28,198 nt of DNA from Symsagittifera roscoffensis (Eukaryota > Xenacoelomorpha > Acoela > Convolutidae): contig NW_026971593.1 in the NCBI RefSeq assembly GCF_963678635.1, forward strand, positions 1 to 28,198. The letters are read 5' to 3'. Shown here in pieces: positions 10,600 to 19,791 of this stretch; the stretch's first letter is position 1, and each line of letters opens with the position of its first letter. The notes below the pieces were generated by a model. It had not been told where the DNA came from and did no database searches. It saw only the letters and a program-made list of their open reading frames with translations. The translations under genes and the position numbers were made by a program.

Positions 10600-11114
10600 C
10601 CAAGACAACTTGTATCAGGGCAAAACACTGAATGTTCAGACTGCCTTTTAATGTCTATGAAGCAGTAATAGCATGAAAATAATAAATGTAAAAAAAAAAG
10701 AAAAGAATTTTTTTATTTACAGATTTTTGTTAAAATCATCTACCCACACCCGATATAAAGTACAGAGCGATCGATTTCGCTCCTAGTAACAAATCGATTC
10801 TGGCAAATAGGCTTTCTTCAACCAATGTTGAACGATTTCTAGGACGGATTAAATCTCCGCTTACGCGTTAATAGCGCAAAATATTGAACGTTAATTGTCC
10901 CAACTTGGCAGTGTTTAAACCACCATAGTTTGACAAAAAATGATAACAGGTGAGATATGAGCTCTTCAAATTTAAGCTGAGGAAAGCAAAACTTTTCGAA
11001 TTCCATCAAAAACGTCGGTCAAAAAAGGCTAGTTTAAAATCGAAACTTGTCTGAAGAAAAAAAACCCACACGAGAACAAATATTTCATTAGTTTTGTTGC
11101 GAAAGTCCGAACAA
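10600..11114 (-). repeat. T repeat, minus-strand copy 2
   Basis: A near full-length minus copy, in tandem with minus copy 1 after a ~158-bp gap. The conserved blocks are the 3' module (CTGCCTTTTAATG on the plus strand), TCGCTCCTAGTAAC, ATTAAATCTCCGCTTACGCG, GGACAATTAACG (minus strand) and the 5' end near TTTTGTTGCGAAAGTC. Confidence 0.7.
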
Positions 11115-11201
11115 CAAGTATGAAGATGTAGAAATTTAGAAATGTAAACAAAACAAAAAAGTCTTAAACCTAAAAGAATACGGACAAGCAGCCAAAAATT
11201 T
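11002..11201. repeat. Direct repeat D, copy 1
   Basis: This ~200-bp segment covers the 5' end of minus T copy 2 and the adjoining unique sequence. It recurs at 11519-11718, offset 517 bp, with few differences (for example GTCGGTC against GTTGCTC). It is a local tandem-type duplication, younger than the divergence among T copies. Confidence 0.85.
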
Positions 11202-11518
11202 GTATTCAAAAATTTTGGTTAAAGTGTCTCAGAGTTGAGAAATTTTAGCTTACATTTTTTCGATTTTACAGACCAATTTTCACAAATTTAAAAAATTGAC
11301 AGCTGAGTTTTTATCATAGTCAATTTGACTCTACAGTAATTTTTACTCCATTGTTATTTCAGCCTTTTGTCATATCTCGCTAATCAGTTTTTTCAAATTT
11401 TATTCTATGTTTCTGTAAAATATACAAAAAAATAGAAGAAAGTGTATCATTTTATGACAAAAAAATCGATTTTATTTTTGTTCTGAACGTTGGTCAAAAA
11501 ACGTTGGTCTGAACGAAT
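11202..11518. other. Non-coding spacer between direct repeats D
   Basis: A+T-rich spacer with no gene. Near its right end, AACGTTGGTC occurs twice within 30 bases, just before the second D copy begins. Confidence 0.45.
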
Positions 11519-11718
11519 TCCATCAAAAACGTTGCTCAAAAAAGGCTAGTTTAAAATCGAAACTTGTCTGAATAAAAAAAAACCCACCCGAGAACAAATA
11601 TTTCATTAGTTTTGTTGCGAAAGTCCGAACAACAAGTATGAAGATGTAGAAATTTAGAAATTTAAACAAAACAAAAAAAGTCTTAAGCCTAAAAGAATAC
11701 GGACAAGCAGCCAAAGTT
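11519..11718. repeat. Direct repeat D, copy 2 (includes T 5' fragment)
   Basis: Duplicate of 11002-11201. It carries only the 5' part of a minus-strand T copy with its poly-A and ACCCACCCGAGAACAAAT block, followed by the same unique flank ending GGACAAGCAGCC. Confidence 0.85.
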
Positions 11719-13445
11719 TTACAAGTTACCAATCAAACAATCAACAACAGTTTAGACTCAGCAATCCGATGAAAAAGCAATCCGATCACACTGATTTGAA
11801 TCAGCAATCCGATGAAAAAAATCCATAGATAATTAAAAGATTTAAAATTTATTGCAGAACAAATAGCTTAAAAGAGCGCAGATTTGAAAATGCAAACGTT
11901 TTTCAAAAGTGTGTCATTGCGACAATTTTGTCACAGCTTTGTCGATTGCAAAAAAAAAAGATTTCCAAAGCAGCCGATAAAAATGAACTTAATGTATATA
12001 ATTCTGTATAACTTGAACAAAAAATTAAGCTTATCAATTTTCATTTCAAAAGCAGAAAAAAGATCAAAAAATTTAATCCAAACCCTGATTATCGGAATAG
12101 AAATTGAACACAACCATGTGAATACATTAATAAGTTACAACGAACAAATTCAAATTTTTATGGAAAAGTCGACGTCCAATGATAAGTTTTGAGTGACACG
12201 ATACAAAAATCTAAGTGTAAACTACATGTGCAGACAACAGTATTTAAAAAAACTTAACGACCAATTCAGAACACAAGGAATCAGAAAAACAAATGATAAG
12301 TACACGTAACCAGCGAAGGCTGTTTTTCTAGATAAAAATGTTACATAGATAACCTAGCGGGTTTCTCTTTCTTTTCTAAAGTTAGTTACTCCTCATCGAT
12401 TGCTTGTTCTAATACAGAGTTGGAACTTTTGGAACCAATCGGGACTTCAGATTGTCAACGTCAAGCACTCTTTGGCAAAAATCGCCAAATTAAATTGCTC
12501 GCTACAATCGGTTCAAGACATAGGGGGGTTCTGCAATATAATTTGGCCAGAAAAAATTTAGTGGAGGTTTGAATTGTTGTTTGACTGCACCATAATATAA
12601 TACAGTAATGGTCTAACAAAGTCTGAACACTAAAACAAGTTAAAATAAGGTACCAATTATAGAAAGACCATCACATCAAATGATTCTAAATACTAAAATG
12701 CATATCACAACAGGAAAAATAGCTCAAACACGCTTGTTTTCTCGTTATCGTCTTCTAAAGGTGTTCCGAATTGTTTTACCTTGGAGGAAGAAAATCCGAT
12801 ATGGTGTGGGTTTGCAATTTAAAAGGCCATATCTAATCTACAATGGAGAACAGCACAAAAACCAAAATTTTCTTCAAAGTTGTTGAATATTTTTTCTCGA
12901 AAAAGTCAGTTTTCAGAAATGATTCCCAATATAAAATATCCAGTTCTGTATCCCTGCAAGTACAAAATGTAGTTAAAATTTCAATATTTTCCCTCTGTAA
13001 CCATTTTTTGCTGTATTCGCTGTTTCCTACTGTCAACATGAAGTTTTTGAGGGGCTTATAGTCAGCAAATCAATCAACGGAGAATATGCTTCTACATGAC
13101 ACCATAACTAACCTTACCAATATTCTCAAGGTTTCCAAATATTACAAATTTGTAACTCAGTTGAAAGCAACTTGTCTAAAAGTTTTTGGTTTTATATACG
13201 TGGGTATAAATACCGCTAAATTGGCGGTTTTAAGTGATAATTAACGCGCAATATATTTCGGTTTTAAAACCGCACGTAATGAGGAAATTAATGCGTATCA
13301 AATTGAATTGAGGCGAGCAATTTAATCCTAATATCGTAATACTAGACTCTAAATCTACCTTTAGTTTTTTACTTAGTGCGTAGTGGGATAGCTTAAAGAA
13401 AAGATTTTTTTTTGTAAATTTTCCGAGCTAACAAGAAACTATTGA
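11719..13445. other. A+T-rich interval without a supported gene
   Basis: About 1.7 kb. At about 11760-11820 the string AGCAATCCGATGAAAAA occurs twice with a partial third copy. Short open frames at 11884-12192 and 12680-12886 have no recognisable domain. At 13235-13255, TTAACGCGCAATATATTTCG matches the T interior, so a decayed T fragment probably lies at about 13200-13310. Confidence 0.45.
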
Positions 13446-13602
13446 GATGGCTTTAAGGGCCGTCGGAGCATTCCAAGTTCTGCCCTGATAAAACGAGCAG
13501 TCCTGTTATTTTCGTAGAGTTTTGAGGTTTAAATGCTGCCAATTTAGCCAATTTGGGATCTTCAAAGTACTTTTTTCGTGTACTAACGCATAAGCGGATA
13601 TT
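13446..13602 (+). repeat. T repeat, decayed 3' module and internal fragment
   Basis: Positions 13449-13515 match the T 3' module in degenerate form (GCCGTCGGAGCATTC, CTGCCCTGATAAAACGAGCAG). Positions 13524-13602 match the T interior (GAGGTTTAAATGCTGCCA, CGCATAAGCGGATATTTA). They adjoin the next full copy directly, so this was also a head-to-tail array. Confidence 0.6.
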
Positions 13603-14354
13603 TATTATTCCGACATTCGATGCGAAAGTAACGGAATATTTGGGCTCGGGATGGGTTTTTTTCTTCAGACAAATTTCGACTTTTTAACTTGCCATTTTGG
13701 AATTTTTTTTTATATCATTCACAAGGTATTGTTGTCCTCAGCTGACCTGTGATTATTTGTGGCAATCTTTAAACCGTAAAGTTATGGCGGTTCAAAGATT
13801 GCCATTTTGGCCAATTTGGGACAATTAACGCGCGATATATTTCGCGCTTTTGTAAGTGTAAGTAGAGATTTAATCGGCTCTTTTCCAGTTTCCCCCTCCC
13901 CCTTTCAAAAAATCTAGTTTTATGTTTGTTTTACGTGTTATTACGTCTAAATGCGTGATGTTACGCTGTAAAGTATGAAGAACAAATCTGTTCAGAATTG
14001 TCGATTTGTTCACCACGCCAAATTTCATTGCATTATGACAACGTTGAATAGACTTTTCAAAATTGAATTCGAAAGGGGGGGGGGGAAACTGGAAAAGAGC
14101 CATTTAATCCAACTTAGAAATATTCCAAATAGGTTGAAAAAAAATTATTTGCCATAATTGATGTGTTACAAGGAGCGAAATTTATCCTTTTGTACTTACT
14201 GGGGGGATAGTTTTCATTAAAATTTTCAATTTCTAGAAAAAAGAAACATTTTTTTAAAATTACATTTAACTTTTGTTAGGTTATTACTGCTCCATAAACC
14301 TTATAAGGCAGTCGAAACCTTAAAAGGCTAAGCCCTGATACGAGCAGTCTTGTT
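13603..14354 (+). repeat. T repeat, copy 3, interrupted by MITE A1
   Basis: This copy starts near TTCCGACATTCGATGCGAAAG and ends GAGCAGTCTTGTT. It is longer than other copies because a 226-bp inverted-repeat element sits inside the ATTTAATC block. Removing the element and one target duplication restores the T consensus found in other copies. Confidence 0.85.
13876..14101. mobile_element. MITE A1 (8-bp target duplication), nested in T copy 3
   Basis: A 226-bp non-autonomous DNA element. Its ends are inverted repeats: GGCTCTTTTCCAGTTTCCCC at the left, with the complementary GGGGAAACTGGAAAAGAGCC at the right. Long C and G tracts adjoin them. The flanks carry a perfect 8-bp duplication, ATTTAATC (13868-13875 and 14102-14109). 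An 8-bp duplication fits hAT, Merlin or similar superfamilies. No transposase is encoded, and the short frames on both strands are by-products. Confidence 0.92.
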
Positions 14355-14819
14355 CCGATTAAAAATCGTTTCAAAAATTGGGAAATTGCCATTTGGTCTT
14401 TATAATAGTTTGCTTTACGCGATCCTTATCACTCTCTGTAATTTGTACAGCATGTGAAATGGTGGCTTCCAAAAATTCAAAAAAAAAGATTTTTGTAAGT
14501 CCGGTTTAAGTATATGTGAATTCGGTCTTGGATTTTGAAGTAAAGCTAAACTGGGTAAAGTCAAACCTTTCTTGGGTCGAGACAATACCAAAATTCTGTC
14601 GAGAATTTTGAAAGATACTCCATTTTTTTTCCTCTCCCCCCCCTCCACTTTGAAAAATATGCTGAAACATTTAACATTTTTCTATCTTCCATATCAATGA
14701 AGAAAATGAAGAAAAAGAAAAGTTCAATAGTCATAGTCGTTTAGTAGAGCTAGTTCAGTGTTTGTTTTTTGCTATTTCTTTCAATGCCAGCGTAAAAAAT
14801 GCCAATTTTGTCGTGTTTC
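14355..14819. other. Non-coding interval with pyrimidine tract
   Basis: This holds no supported gene. A CTCTCCCCCCCCTCC tract lies at about 14631-14646. A 77-codon minus frame (14648-14415) has no recognisable domain. Confidence 0.4.
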
Positions 14820-15008
14820 TATTGCCACGTCTCTTGCAGTTGACATCGGCGTTAAAATAATTTTTTTGACAGCTCCGGTCAAGCACAGTTCTAGTTTCTG
14901 AGGGTTTCCTCTATAGAGGTCATACACATATCAGTTTCTAAAATGCATCAGGCATTTCAGCTCCAGTGTAGATTGAACTACAGCACCCCGCAGAATTACC
15001 CACCTTAA
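14820..15008 (-). pseudogene. Decayed C-type-lectin-like domain (paralogue of the gene at 17750-18550)
   Basis: Read on the minus strand, this stretch encodes fragments that align in order with the intact lectin-like gene. Around 14990-14950 is SSIYTGAEMPDAF followed by a stop, against GSVYTRAEMPQEL in the gene. At about 14910-14870 is NPQKLELCLTGAVKK, against SDLTEHCLYGMLSK. Near 14860 is FNADVNC, against IGDLNC. The last two are in different frames, with the shift in an A-run. Several stops break it. This is a relic of the second half of the domain, so the locus once held at least two lectin-like genes. The nucleotide match is clearest at GGCATTTC ... GTGTAGA ... TGAAC (about 14951-14980 against 17911-17935). 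Confidence 0.6.
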
Positions 15009-15080
15009 TATCAGTTTTTTTCCCCAACCAGCTCCTACCAGGTTTTTCCCCTACCAGGTTTTTTTCCCCAACTGGTTTTT
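15009..15080. repeat. Short tandem repeat, T-rich
   Basis: Three to four imperfect copies of a ~16-17-bp unit, CTACCAGGTTTTTCCCC, on the plus strand. They lie between the lectin relic and the next T copy. Confidence 0.6.
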
Positions 15081-15526
15081 TTTTTGCTTCAGACAAATTT
15101 CGACTTTTTAACTAGCCATTTTTGACGGAATTTTTTTATGTCGTTCAAAAGGTATTGTTGTTTTGAGCTCAATTTTGAAAAGATATTTTACCTGTGATCA
15201 GTTTTTGTAAACTTATGGAGTTTAAAGATTGCCATTTTGGAACATATAACGCGTGGTTTATTTTGCGCTATTAACGCGTAAGCGGAGAGTTAATCTGTCT
15301 TAGAAATCATTCCAAATTGGTTGAAGCAGCCTGTTTCCCATACATACTATGTTACTTGGAGCTAAATCTATCCTTTTGTACTTTATATGGCGTGTAGGGG
15401 GATGATTTTCATAAAAATTTCCAAATTTTAGAAAAAAAAATTCCTTTTATTATGTTACATTTAATTTTTTAGTCTTAATACTGCTCCATAAACCTTAAAA
15501 GGCAGTCGGAACATTCAAGGCTTCGC
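15076..15526 (+). repeat. T repeat, copy 4 (lacks both ends)
   Basis: Starts within the T-tract followed by GCTTCAGACAAATTTCGAC and so lacks the 5' hairpin. It ends at AAGGCTTCGC and lacks the final CCTGATACGAGCAGTCTTGTT. The same 3' breakpoint occurs in copy 5, which shows that the two copies share an ancestor duplicated as a block. Confidence 0.8.
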
Positions 15527-15941
15527 ATGTTTTTCTTTAAACTTAAATTAAAAATGGAAATTGTGTTTTCGAACAAACAATTGAAAAAATTCCTTTCTTT
15601 GAGCATGGCGACAAGTATCGGTGATGTAAAATCAAAGAGCAATTAACCCAAATCAGACAGAGCATTTCGAAAATATAAAACGAAAGCATACTTTTTATAT
15701 AATGCGAAACTTTTCCAGCTTTCTTTTAAAATGGGCAGGCGAGAAGTCTTCTTGTTGAGTATCTCAATTTCTGGACGCGCGATTACTAATTTTTCTACTA
15801 TAACTACAATTTATGAGTTTATTTATTTAAAGAGTTGCATGATTTCTTTTTTGATCTAATTTAAACCTTGAATTGTAGTACTGAACAGTCAGTTTCACTA
15901 ATGTTCAAAAAAAAATTAAGTTACCTTTCCTACTCATGCAT
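15527..15941 (+). repeat. Spacer S1 of the ~900-bp tandem unit
   Basis: A ~415-bp non-T sequence starting ATGTTTTTCTTTAAA and ending CCTACTCATGCATTT. It recurs at 16429-16843 with a few per cent differences by eye. It includes GGCGACAAGTATCGGTGATG and GGGCAGGCGAGAAGTC. No gene is recognised. Confidence 0.85.
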
Positions 15942-16428
15942 TTATTGTTTCGACTTTCGATACGAAAGTAACGGAATGTTTGTGCTCGGGGTGGGTTTTT
16001 TTTTCTTCACACAAATTTCGAACTTTTAACAAGCCATTTTTGACGGAATGTTTCTTTTATCATTCAAAAGGTATTGTTGTCCTGAGCTCCAATTTGAAAG
16101 GATATTTTACCTGTGATCATTTTTCGTAAAGTTACGGAGGTTTAAATATTGCCATTTTTGTCAATTTCCGAACATTAACGGGCGATAGATTTAGTCCGTC
16201 TTATAAATTGTACCAATTTGGGTGAAAGAAGCTTATTTGGCATAATTAATTTGTTAAAAGGAGCGAAATATATCCTTTTGTACTTTATATGACGTGTGGG
16301 GGATTATTTTCCTAAAAATTTTCAAATTTTAGACAAGAAAATTTCATTTTATTATGTTATAATTAATTTTTTAGACTTAATACTGCTCCATAAACCTTAA
16401 AAGGCAGTCGGAACATTCAAGGCTTCGC
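15942..16428 (+). repeat. T repeat, copy 5 (3'-truncated)
   Basis: Complete 5' end (TTGTTTCGACTTTCGATACG, giving the 7-bp hairpin), with the same 3' breakpoint after GGCTTCGC as copy 4. Together with spacer S it forms a ~900-bp tandem unit. Confidence 0.85.
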
Positions 16429-16843
16429 ATGTTTTTCTTTAAAGATAAATTAAAAATGGAAATTGTGTTTTCGAACAAACAATTGAAAAAATTCCTTTCT
16501 TTGAGCATGACGACAAGTATCGGTGGTGTAAAATCAAAGAGCAATTAACCCAAATCAGACAGAGCCTTTTGAAAACATAAAACGAAAGCATACTTCTTAT
16601 ACAATGCGAAACTTTTTCAGCTTTCTTTCAAAATGGGCAGACGAGAAGTCTTCTTGTTGAGTATTTCAATTTCTGGACGCGCTATTACTAATTTTGTTAC
16701 TATAACTACTATTTATGAGTTTATTTATCTAAAGAGTTGCATGATTTCTTTTTTGAACTATTTTAAACCTTGAATTGTAGTACTGAACAGTCAGTTTCAC
16801 TAATGTTCCAAAAAAAATTAATATACCTTTCCTACTCATGCAT
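16429..16843 (+). repeat. Spacer S2 of the ~900-bp tandem unit
   Basis: The second copy of the 15527-15941 spacer. Its 5' junction with a truncated T copy and its 3' junction with an intact T start are the same as those of S1. Confidence 0.85.
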
Positions 16844-17349
16844 TTATTGTTTCGACTTTCGATACGAAAGTAACGGAATGTTTGTGCTCGGGGTGGGTTT
16901 TTTTTCTTCAGACAAAATTCGAAATTTTAACTAGCCATTTTTGACGGAATGTTTTTTATCATTCGAAAGGTATTGTTGTCGTGAGCTCAAATTTGAAAAG
17001 ATGTTTTACCCGTGATCATTTTTCGTAAAATTACCGGGGTTTAAAGATTGCCATTTTGGTCAATTTCGGAAAGTTAACGAGCGATAGATTTAATCCATCT
17101 TATAAATTGTTCCATTTTGGTTGAAAGAAGCTTTTTTGGCATAATTACTTTGTTAAAAGGAGCGAAGTTTATCCTTTTGTACTTTATATGACGTGTGGGG
17201 GGATGATTTTCATTAAAAAAAGTTTAAATTTCAGAAAATTTTTCCTTCTGTTTTGTTACATTTAATTTTCTATTGTTATTACTGTTCCATAAACCTATTC
17301 AAGGAATTTGGAACACTCAGGGTTTCGCCCTGATACGAGCAGTCTTGTT
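16844..17349 (+). repeat. T repeat, copy 6
   Basis: A copy with both ends: the 5' hairpin ACTTTCG-ATA-CGAAAGT and the 3' CAGGGTTTCGCCCTGATACG and CAGTCTTGTT. The middle of the 3' module is altered (CCTATTCAAGGAATTTGG replaces the usual CCTTAAAAGGCAGTCGG). The outer pairing CTGTTC with GAGCAG still holds through G-U wobble. Confidence 0.85.
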
Positions 17350-17457
17350 AGTGTTTAAAAACAAAATAAATCAAAACTTTAAATTGGTTGCTCATAACTT
17401 AGTTAAAATAAAAAAGTTAGTTCAAGTGTAAATGAGTAAATTTAAGACAAATATTGT

Positions 17458-17463
17458 TTTATT
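17458..17463 (-). terminator. Candidate polyadenylation signal of the lectin-like gene
   Basis: AATAAA on the minus strand, about 290 nt after the lectin stop and beyond MITE A2. If used, the MITE would be transcribed in the 3' UTR. Chance occurrence is likely in this composition. Confidence 0.2.
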
Positions 17464-17508
17464 CAAAACAACTGGTAAGCAACAAATTTGTTGAGCAAAG
17501 AAAATTGT

Positions 17509-17719
17509 AGCTGTTTTCCAGTCCCCCTTCAAAATACCGAGGTTTATGTTTGTTTTACGTGTTATTATGTCTAAATGCGTGATGTTACGCTGTAAAGTAT
17601 GAAGAACAAATCTGTTCAGAATTGTCGATTTGTTCACCACACCCAATTTCATCGCATTATGACAACGTTAAATAGACTTTTCAAAATTGAATTCGAAAAG
17701 GGGGGACTGGAAAAGAGCC
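17509..17719. mobile_element. MITE A2 (8-bp target duplication), beside the lectin stop codon
   Basis: A 211-bp relative of A1 with the same interior (GTTTTACGTGTTATTA, AAATGCGTGATGTTACGC). Perfect 8-bp duplications AAAATTGT flank it (17501-17508 and 17720-17727). The left terminus has drifted (AGCTGTTTTCCAGTCCCC), while the right keeps GGGGACTGGAAAAGAGCC. It ends about 30 bp from the lectin-like stop codon, so it was inserted into that gene's 3' UTR or immediate 3' flank. Confidence 0.9.
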
Positions 17720-17749
17720 AAAATTGTCTACAGTTTGGTTTCAGTTTCT

Positions 17750-18550
17750 TTAGTTCATATCCAACGAGCAAATTACTGCGCTCTCTTTCCAAGATGGCGA
17801 CAAGCAATTGAGGTCACCAATTTTTCCCTTACTAAGCATGCCATATAAACAATGTTCTGTTAAATCACTGGTTGGTGCCCATACTAACACTTTTTCTTGC
17901 AATTCTTGTGGCATTTCGGCGCGAGTGTAGACTGAACCCCAGAAGCTAGGAAACCCATTGATCGCTTTGTCCGAATCTTTAACGGACAGCTCAAGCATTA
18001 CATAGCCCAACCAATACACTTTGCCCTCAAGTTTAGGCGCGAAAAAATCTTCTACCAACTTTCCTTCGGCAATCGATTCTGGCGTGAACAACTGCGCGGT
18101 TGAGTTTCTAAACATTTAAAATTTATCTAACTGTAGAAGATAAGCTAGATAGTGATCGAATTTAAAAATGATGACTAAAAAGATTTTTTTTTCCAATTTT
18201 TTTTGACAGTCGATTTTTATGAATTTAAAAAATTCAATAAAAGTGATTAAAATGTTTTTAATTAATTCAAATTTAATCAAAGAAAATAAAAATTCGGTTG
18301 TGCTATTTTTTATTAAGTACGAATAAAAAAAACACTCACTGCTTTGTACATGTAGCCATTGCTTGCATCAGTCCTTGTTCATTTTCACCAAAAAATCCGT
18401 AGCACTTGTCTTTAATTCCAGGAATTTTATAGAAACTATAGTGGGACAAGACTCACAAATTTCCTCAACGTCTTCAATTGTTAATGAGGAAAATGAATCA
18501 GATCGTCCAAAGACGAAGAAAACAGAGAGAAAAATTAGACTCAGTTGCAT
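17750..18550 (-). CDS. Secreted C-type-lectin-like protein, two exons, frameshift in exon 1
   Basis: A predicted secreted single-domain C-type-lectin-like protein of ~189 residues. Exon 1 is 18550-18340 with donor GTGAGT. Exon 2 is 18107-17750 with acceptor TTTAG. The intron is phase 2 and the splice rebuilds a Gln codon. Residues 1 to about 19 (MQLSLIFLSVFFVFG) are a signal peptide. The domain then reads C-E-S-C-P, KCYGFF, MATCTK, LFTPESIAEGK, YWLGYV (the WIGL-type core), FWGSVY, HCLYGMLSKGKIGDLNC and AVICSL, matching the family's cysteine and core order. EPN or QPD sugar motifs are absent, so Ca-dependent sugar binding is doubtful. The SCP and HYSFYK parts are one frame apart; one base is missing at the C-run (GGG on the plus strand, 18443-18445). 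This may be an assembly error, an allele or early decay. Confidence 0.75.
18108..18339 (-). other. Intron of the lectin-like gene
   Basis: A 232-nt intron, GTGAGT to TTTAG, joining ACATGTACAAAGCA to AAACTCAACC. The A+T-rich content and loss of frame inside support non-coding status. A false Met at 18115 lies in the intron's last bases. Confidence 0.75.
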
Positions 18551-18907
18551 TTTTCACAAAAAAAATGTGCAGATATGAGTTTATTTAAGTAAAAATTGAC
18601 GTTTATAAAAAAAAACTGCAAAGAAAAAAATTTATATATTGAAGATTTCCCGGTATCTACGGAAAAAGGCTGGAAGTTTTTAAAAAATGAGGTTGTTTGC
18701 CATTTTACCGCATATTGTTTACCACTAGAACAAAGTTCAATTGAACTCAATTGAGTTAATACGAAATCATTTTGAAAAACCGTGTCAAAGGTTTTTCAAA
18801 AGGTGAATTTGCATCATTCAGATGTGCTGTGTTGTATTGAACCAGCTCAAAGTGAAATGCTCAACATTATAAAGAAGTTACGTTTGCTCTCAACCCTACC
18901 TCACCTC
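18551..18907. other. 5' flank of the lectin-like gene
   Basis: No gene seen. It runs from the lectin start codon to MITE B. AATTGAACTCAATTGAGTT near 18735-18755 is a short palindromic cluster. Confidence 0.45.
18631..18638 (-). promoter_or_regulatory. Candidate TATA box of the lectin-like gene
   Basis: TATATAAA on the minus strand about 80 nt before the start codon at 18550. The spacing would leave a 5' UTR of roughly 50 nt. This is weak, because similar strings are common in this composition. Confidence 0.25.
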
Positions 18908-19113
18908 GGCTCTTTTTCCTTCCCCCCCCCCCCCACCTGCAAATTTTTATATTTAAAGTTACTGTTCATCTGTCCGATTGTCATGAAAATTGGCATGTAG
19001 ACTAATTAGGCCATGACAAACATATTTGATCTCCATAATTAACCTTGTAAGACCGCTCGTTAGACCATAAAATTCATGTTTGAGTGAGGTGGGGGGGGGA
19101 AGGAAAAAGAGCC
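18908..19113. mobile_element. MITE B (8-bp target duplication)
   Basis: A 206-bp inverted-repeat element. The ends are GGCTCTTTTTCCTTCCCC and GGGGAAGGAAAAAGAGCC with long C and G tracts and ACC/GGT next to them. Perfect 8-bp duplications CTCACCTC lie at 18900-18907 and 19114-19121. The first bases resemble MITE A (GGCTCTTTT), but the interior is different (CATCTGTCCGATTGTCATG), so it is a sister family probably mobilised by a similar enzyme. Confidence 0.9.
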
Positions 19114-19194
19114 CTCACCTCTTATCAAAGGAGACCATCTCGATAGATTTCTCTGTTCGAAGCAGAGCTGTTTGAGTTTTGTTTGACGAACTCC

Positions 19195-19315
19195 AGTATC
19201 CAAATATTTTTTCGTATTCTAATTGGTCAGCACGCCGAATTTTGTAACAATTGGACGATGAAAACAGATAAATTACTAGTAAAATTTCTCCGGTGGGCGA
19301 AAAAGGAAAAAGAGC
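19195..19315. mobile_element. Diverged MITE B relative, opposite orientation, partial
   Basis: Read against the reverse complement of MITE B, this stretch matches in order: CAAATAT, CTAATTGGTC, GCACGCCGAATTTT, ACAATTGGACGATGA and a terminus GGTGGGCGAAAAAGGAAAAAGAGC. Its other end is not evident, nor is a target duplication. It lies only ~75 bp from MITE B, so the two form an inverted pair. Confidence 0.55.
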
Positions 19316-19791
19316 TTGCATTTCTAATTCTGATCAGAGATAAAATCATAGATAAATCTATCGCAGTGCCTCTTTAAAGATGAATCATTGATTAGAAAAT
19401 TCCTCAATGGGACTTGTTGCATTATCAGAGAACATTTTACACAATTAGAGCACAATTGACATCTTAGCTGAGATTGAAAATTCTTATGTTAGCTAAAACT
19501 AACCCATGCCATAACACTATATTAAATATGTAGAATAATGTAAATCTTTATATGAATTGAAGCAGATCTAGGAGACGAGTAATCATTGAATTACAGGTTA
19601 TTTTTTACAGCGAAACTTTATACAAATTTTCCTTCAATTTCAAATGGCCAAAGCAGTGCTGAAATGGTTTCGACTGATAATTGAATCAAAACGCATTCAT
19701 AAATATTAATGACTAACATTACGAGTCCAAACTGGGTATTTTGTAAATTGTGAGCGGATTCCGCAACAAGTATTCTCCATTTGTTCTTCTT
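19316..19791. other. A+T-rich interval
   Basis: No gene, repeat or RNA signal recognised between the MITE B relative and T copy 7. Confidence 0.45.

Noticed and set aside
10366-10608. Minus frames at 10366-10608, 11006-11209, 11523-11732 and 26129-26404 with a shared FFLQTSFDF-like motif
   Set aside because: The shared motif is the translated T 5' end (T-tract plus CAGACAAATTTCGAC), not a protein.
12680-12886. TTGKIAQTRLFSRYRL resembling VTGWVKNCLVKSAVSRYRL of 23758-24144
   Set aside because: The nucleotide match is patchy and short; I could not separate it from chance.
13870-14157. 60-99-codon frames at 13870-14157, 17422-17811 and 20249-20743
   Set aside because: They are readings through MITE A copies and extend into unrelated flanks.
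14281-14354. Hammerhead ribozyme in the T 3' module (CTGATACGAG, GAAAC, GTC present)
   Set aside because: The CUGAUGA core is absent and GAAAC precedes rather than follows the CTGAT string, so the core order is wrong.
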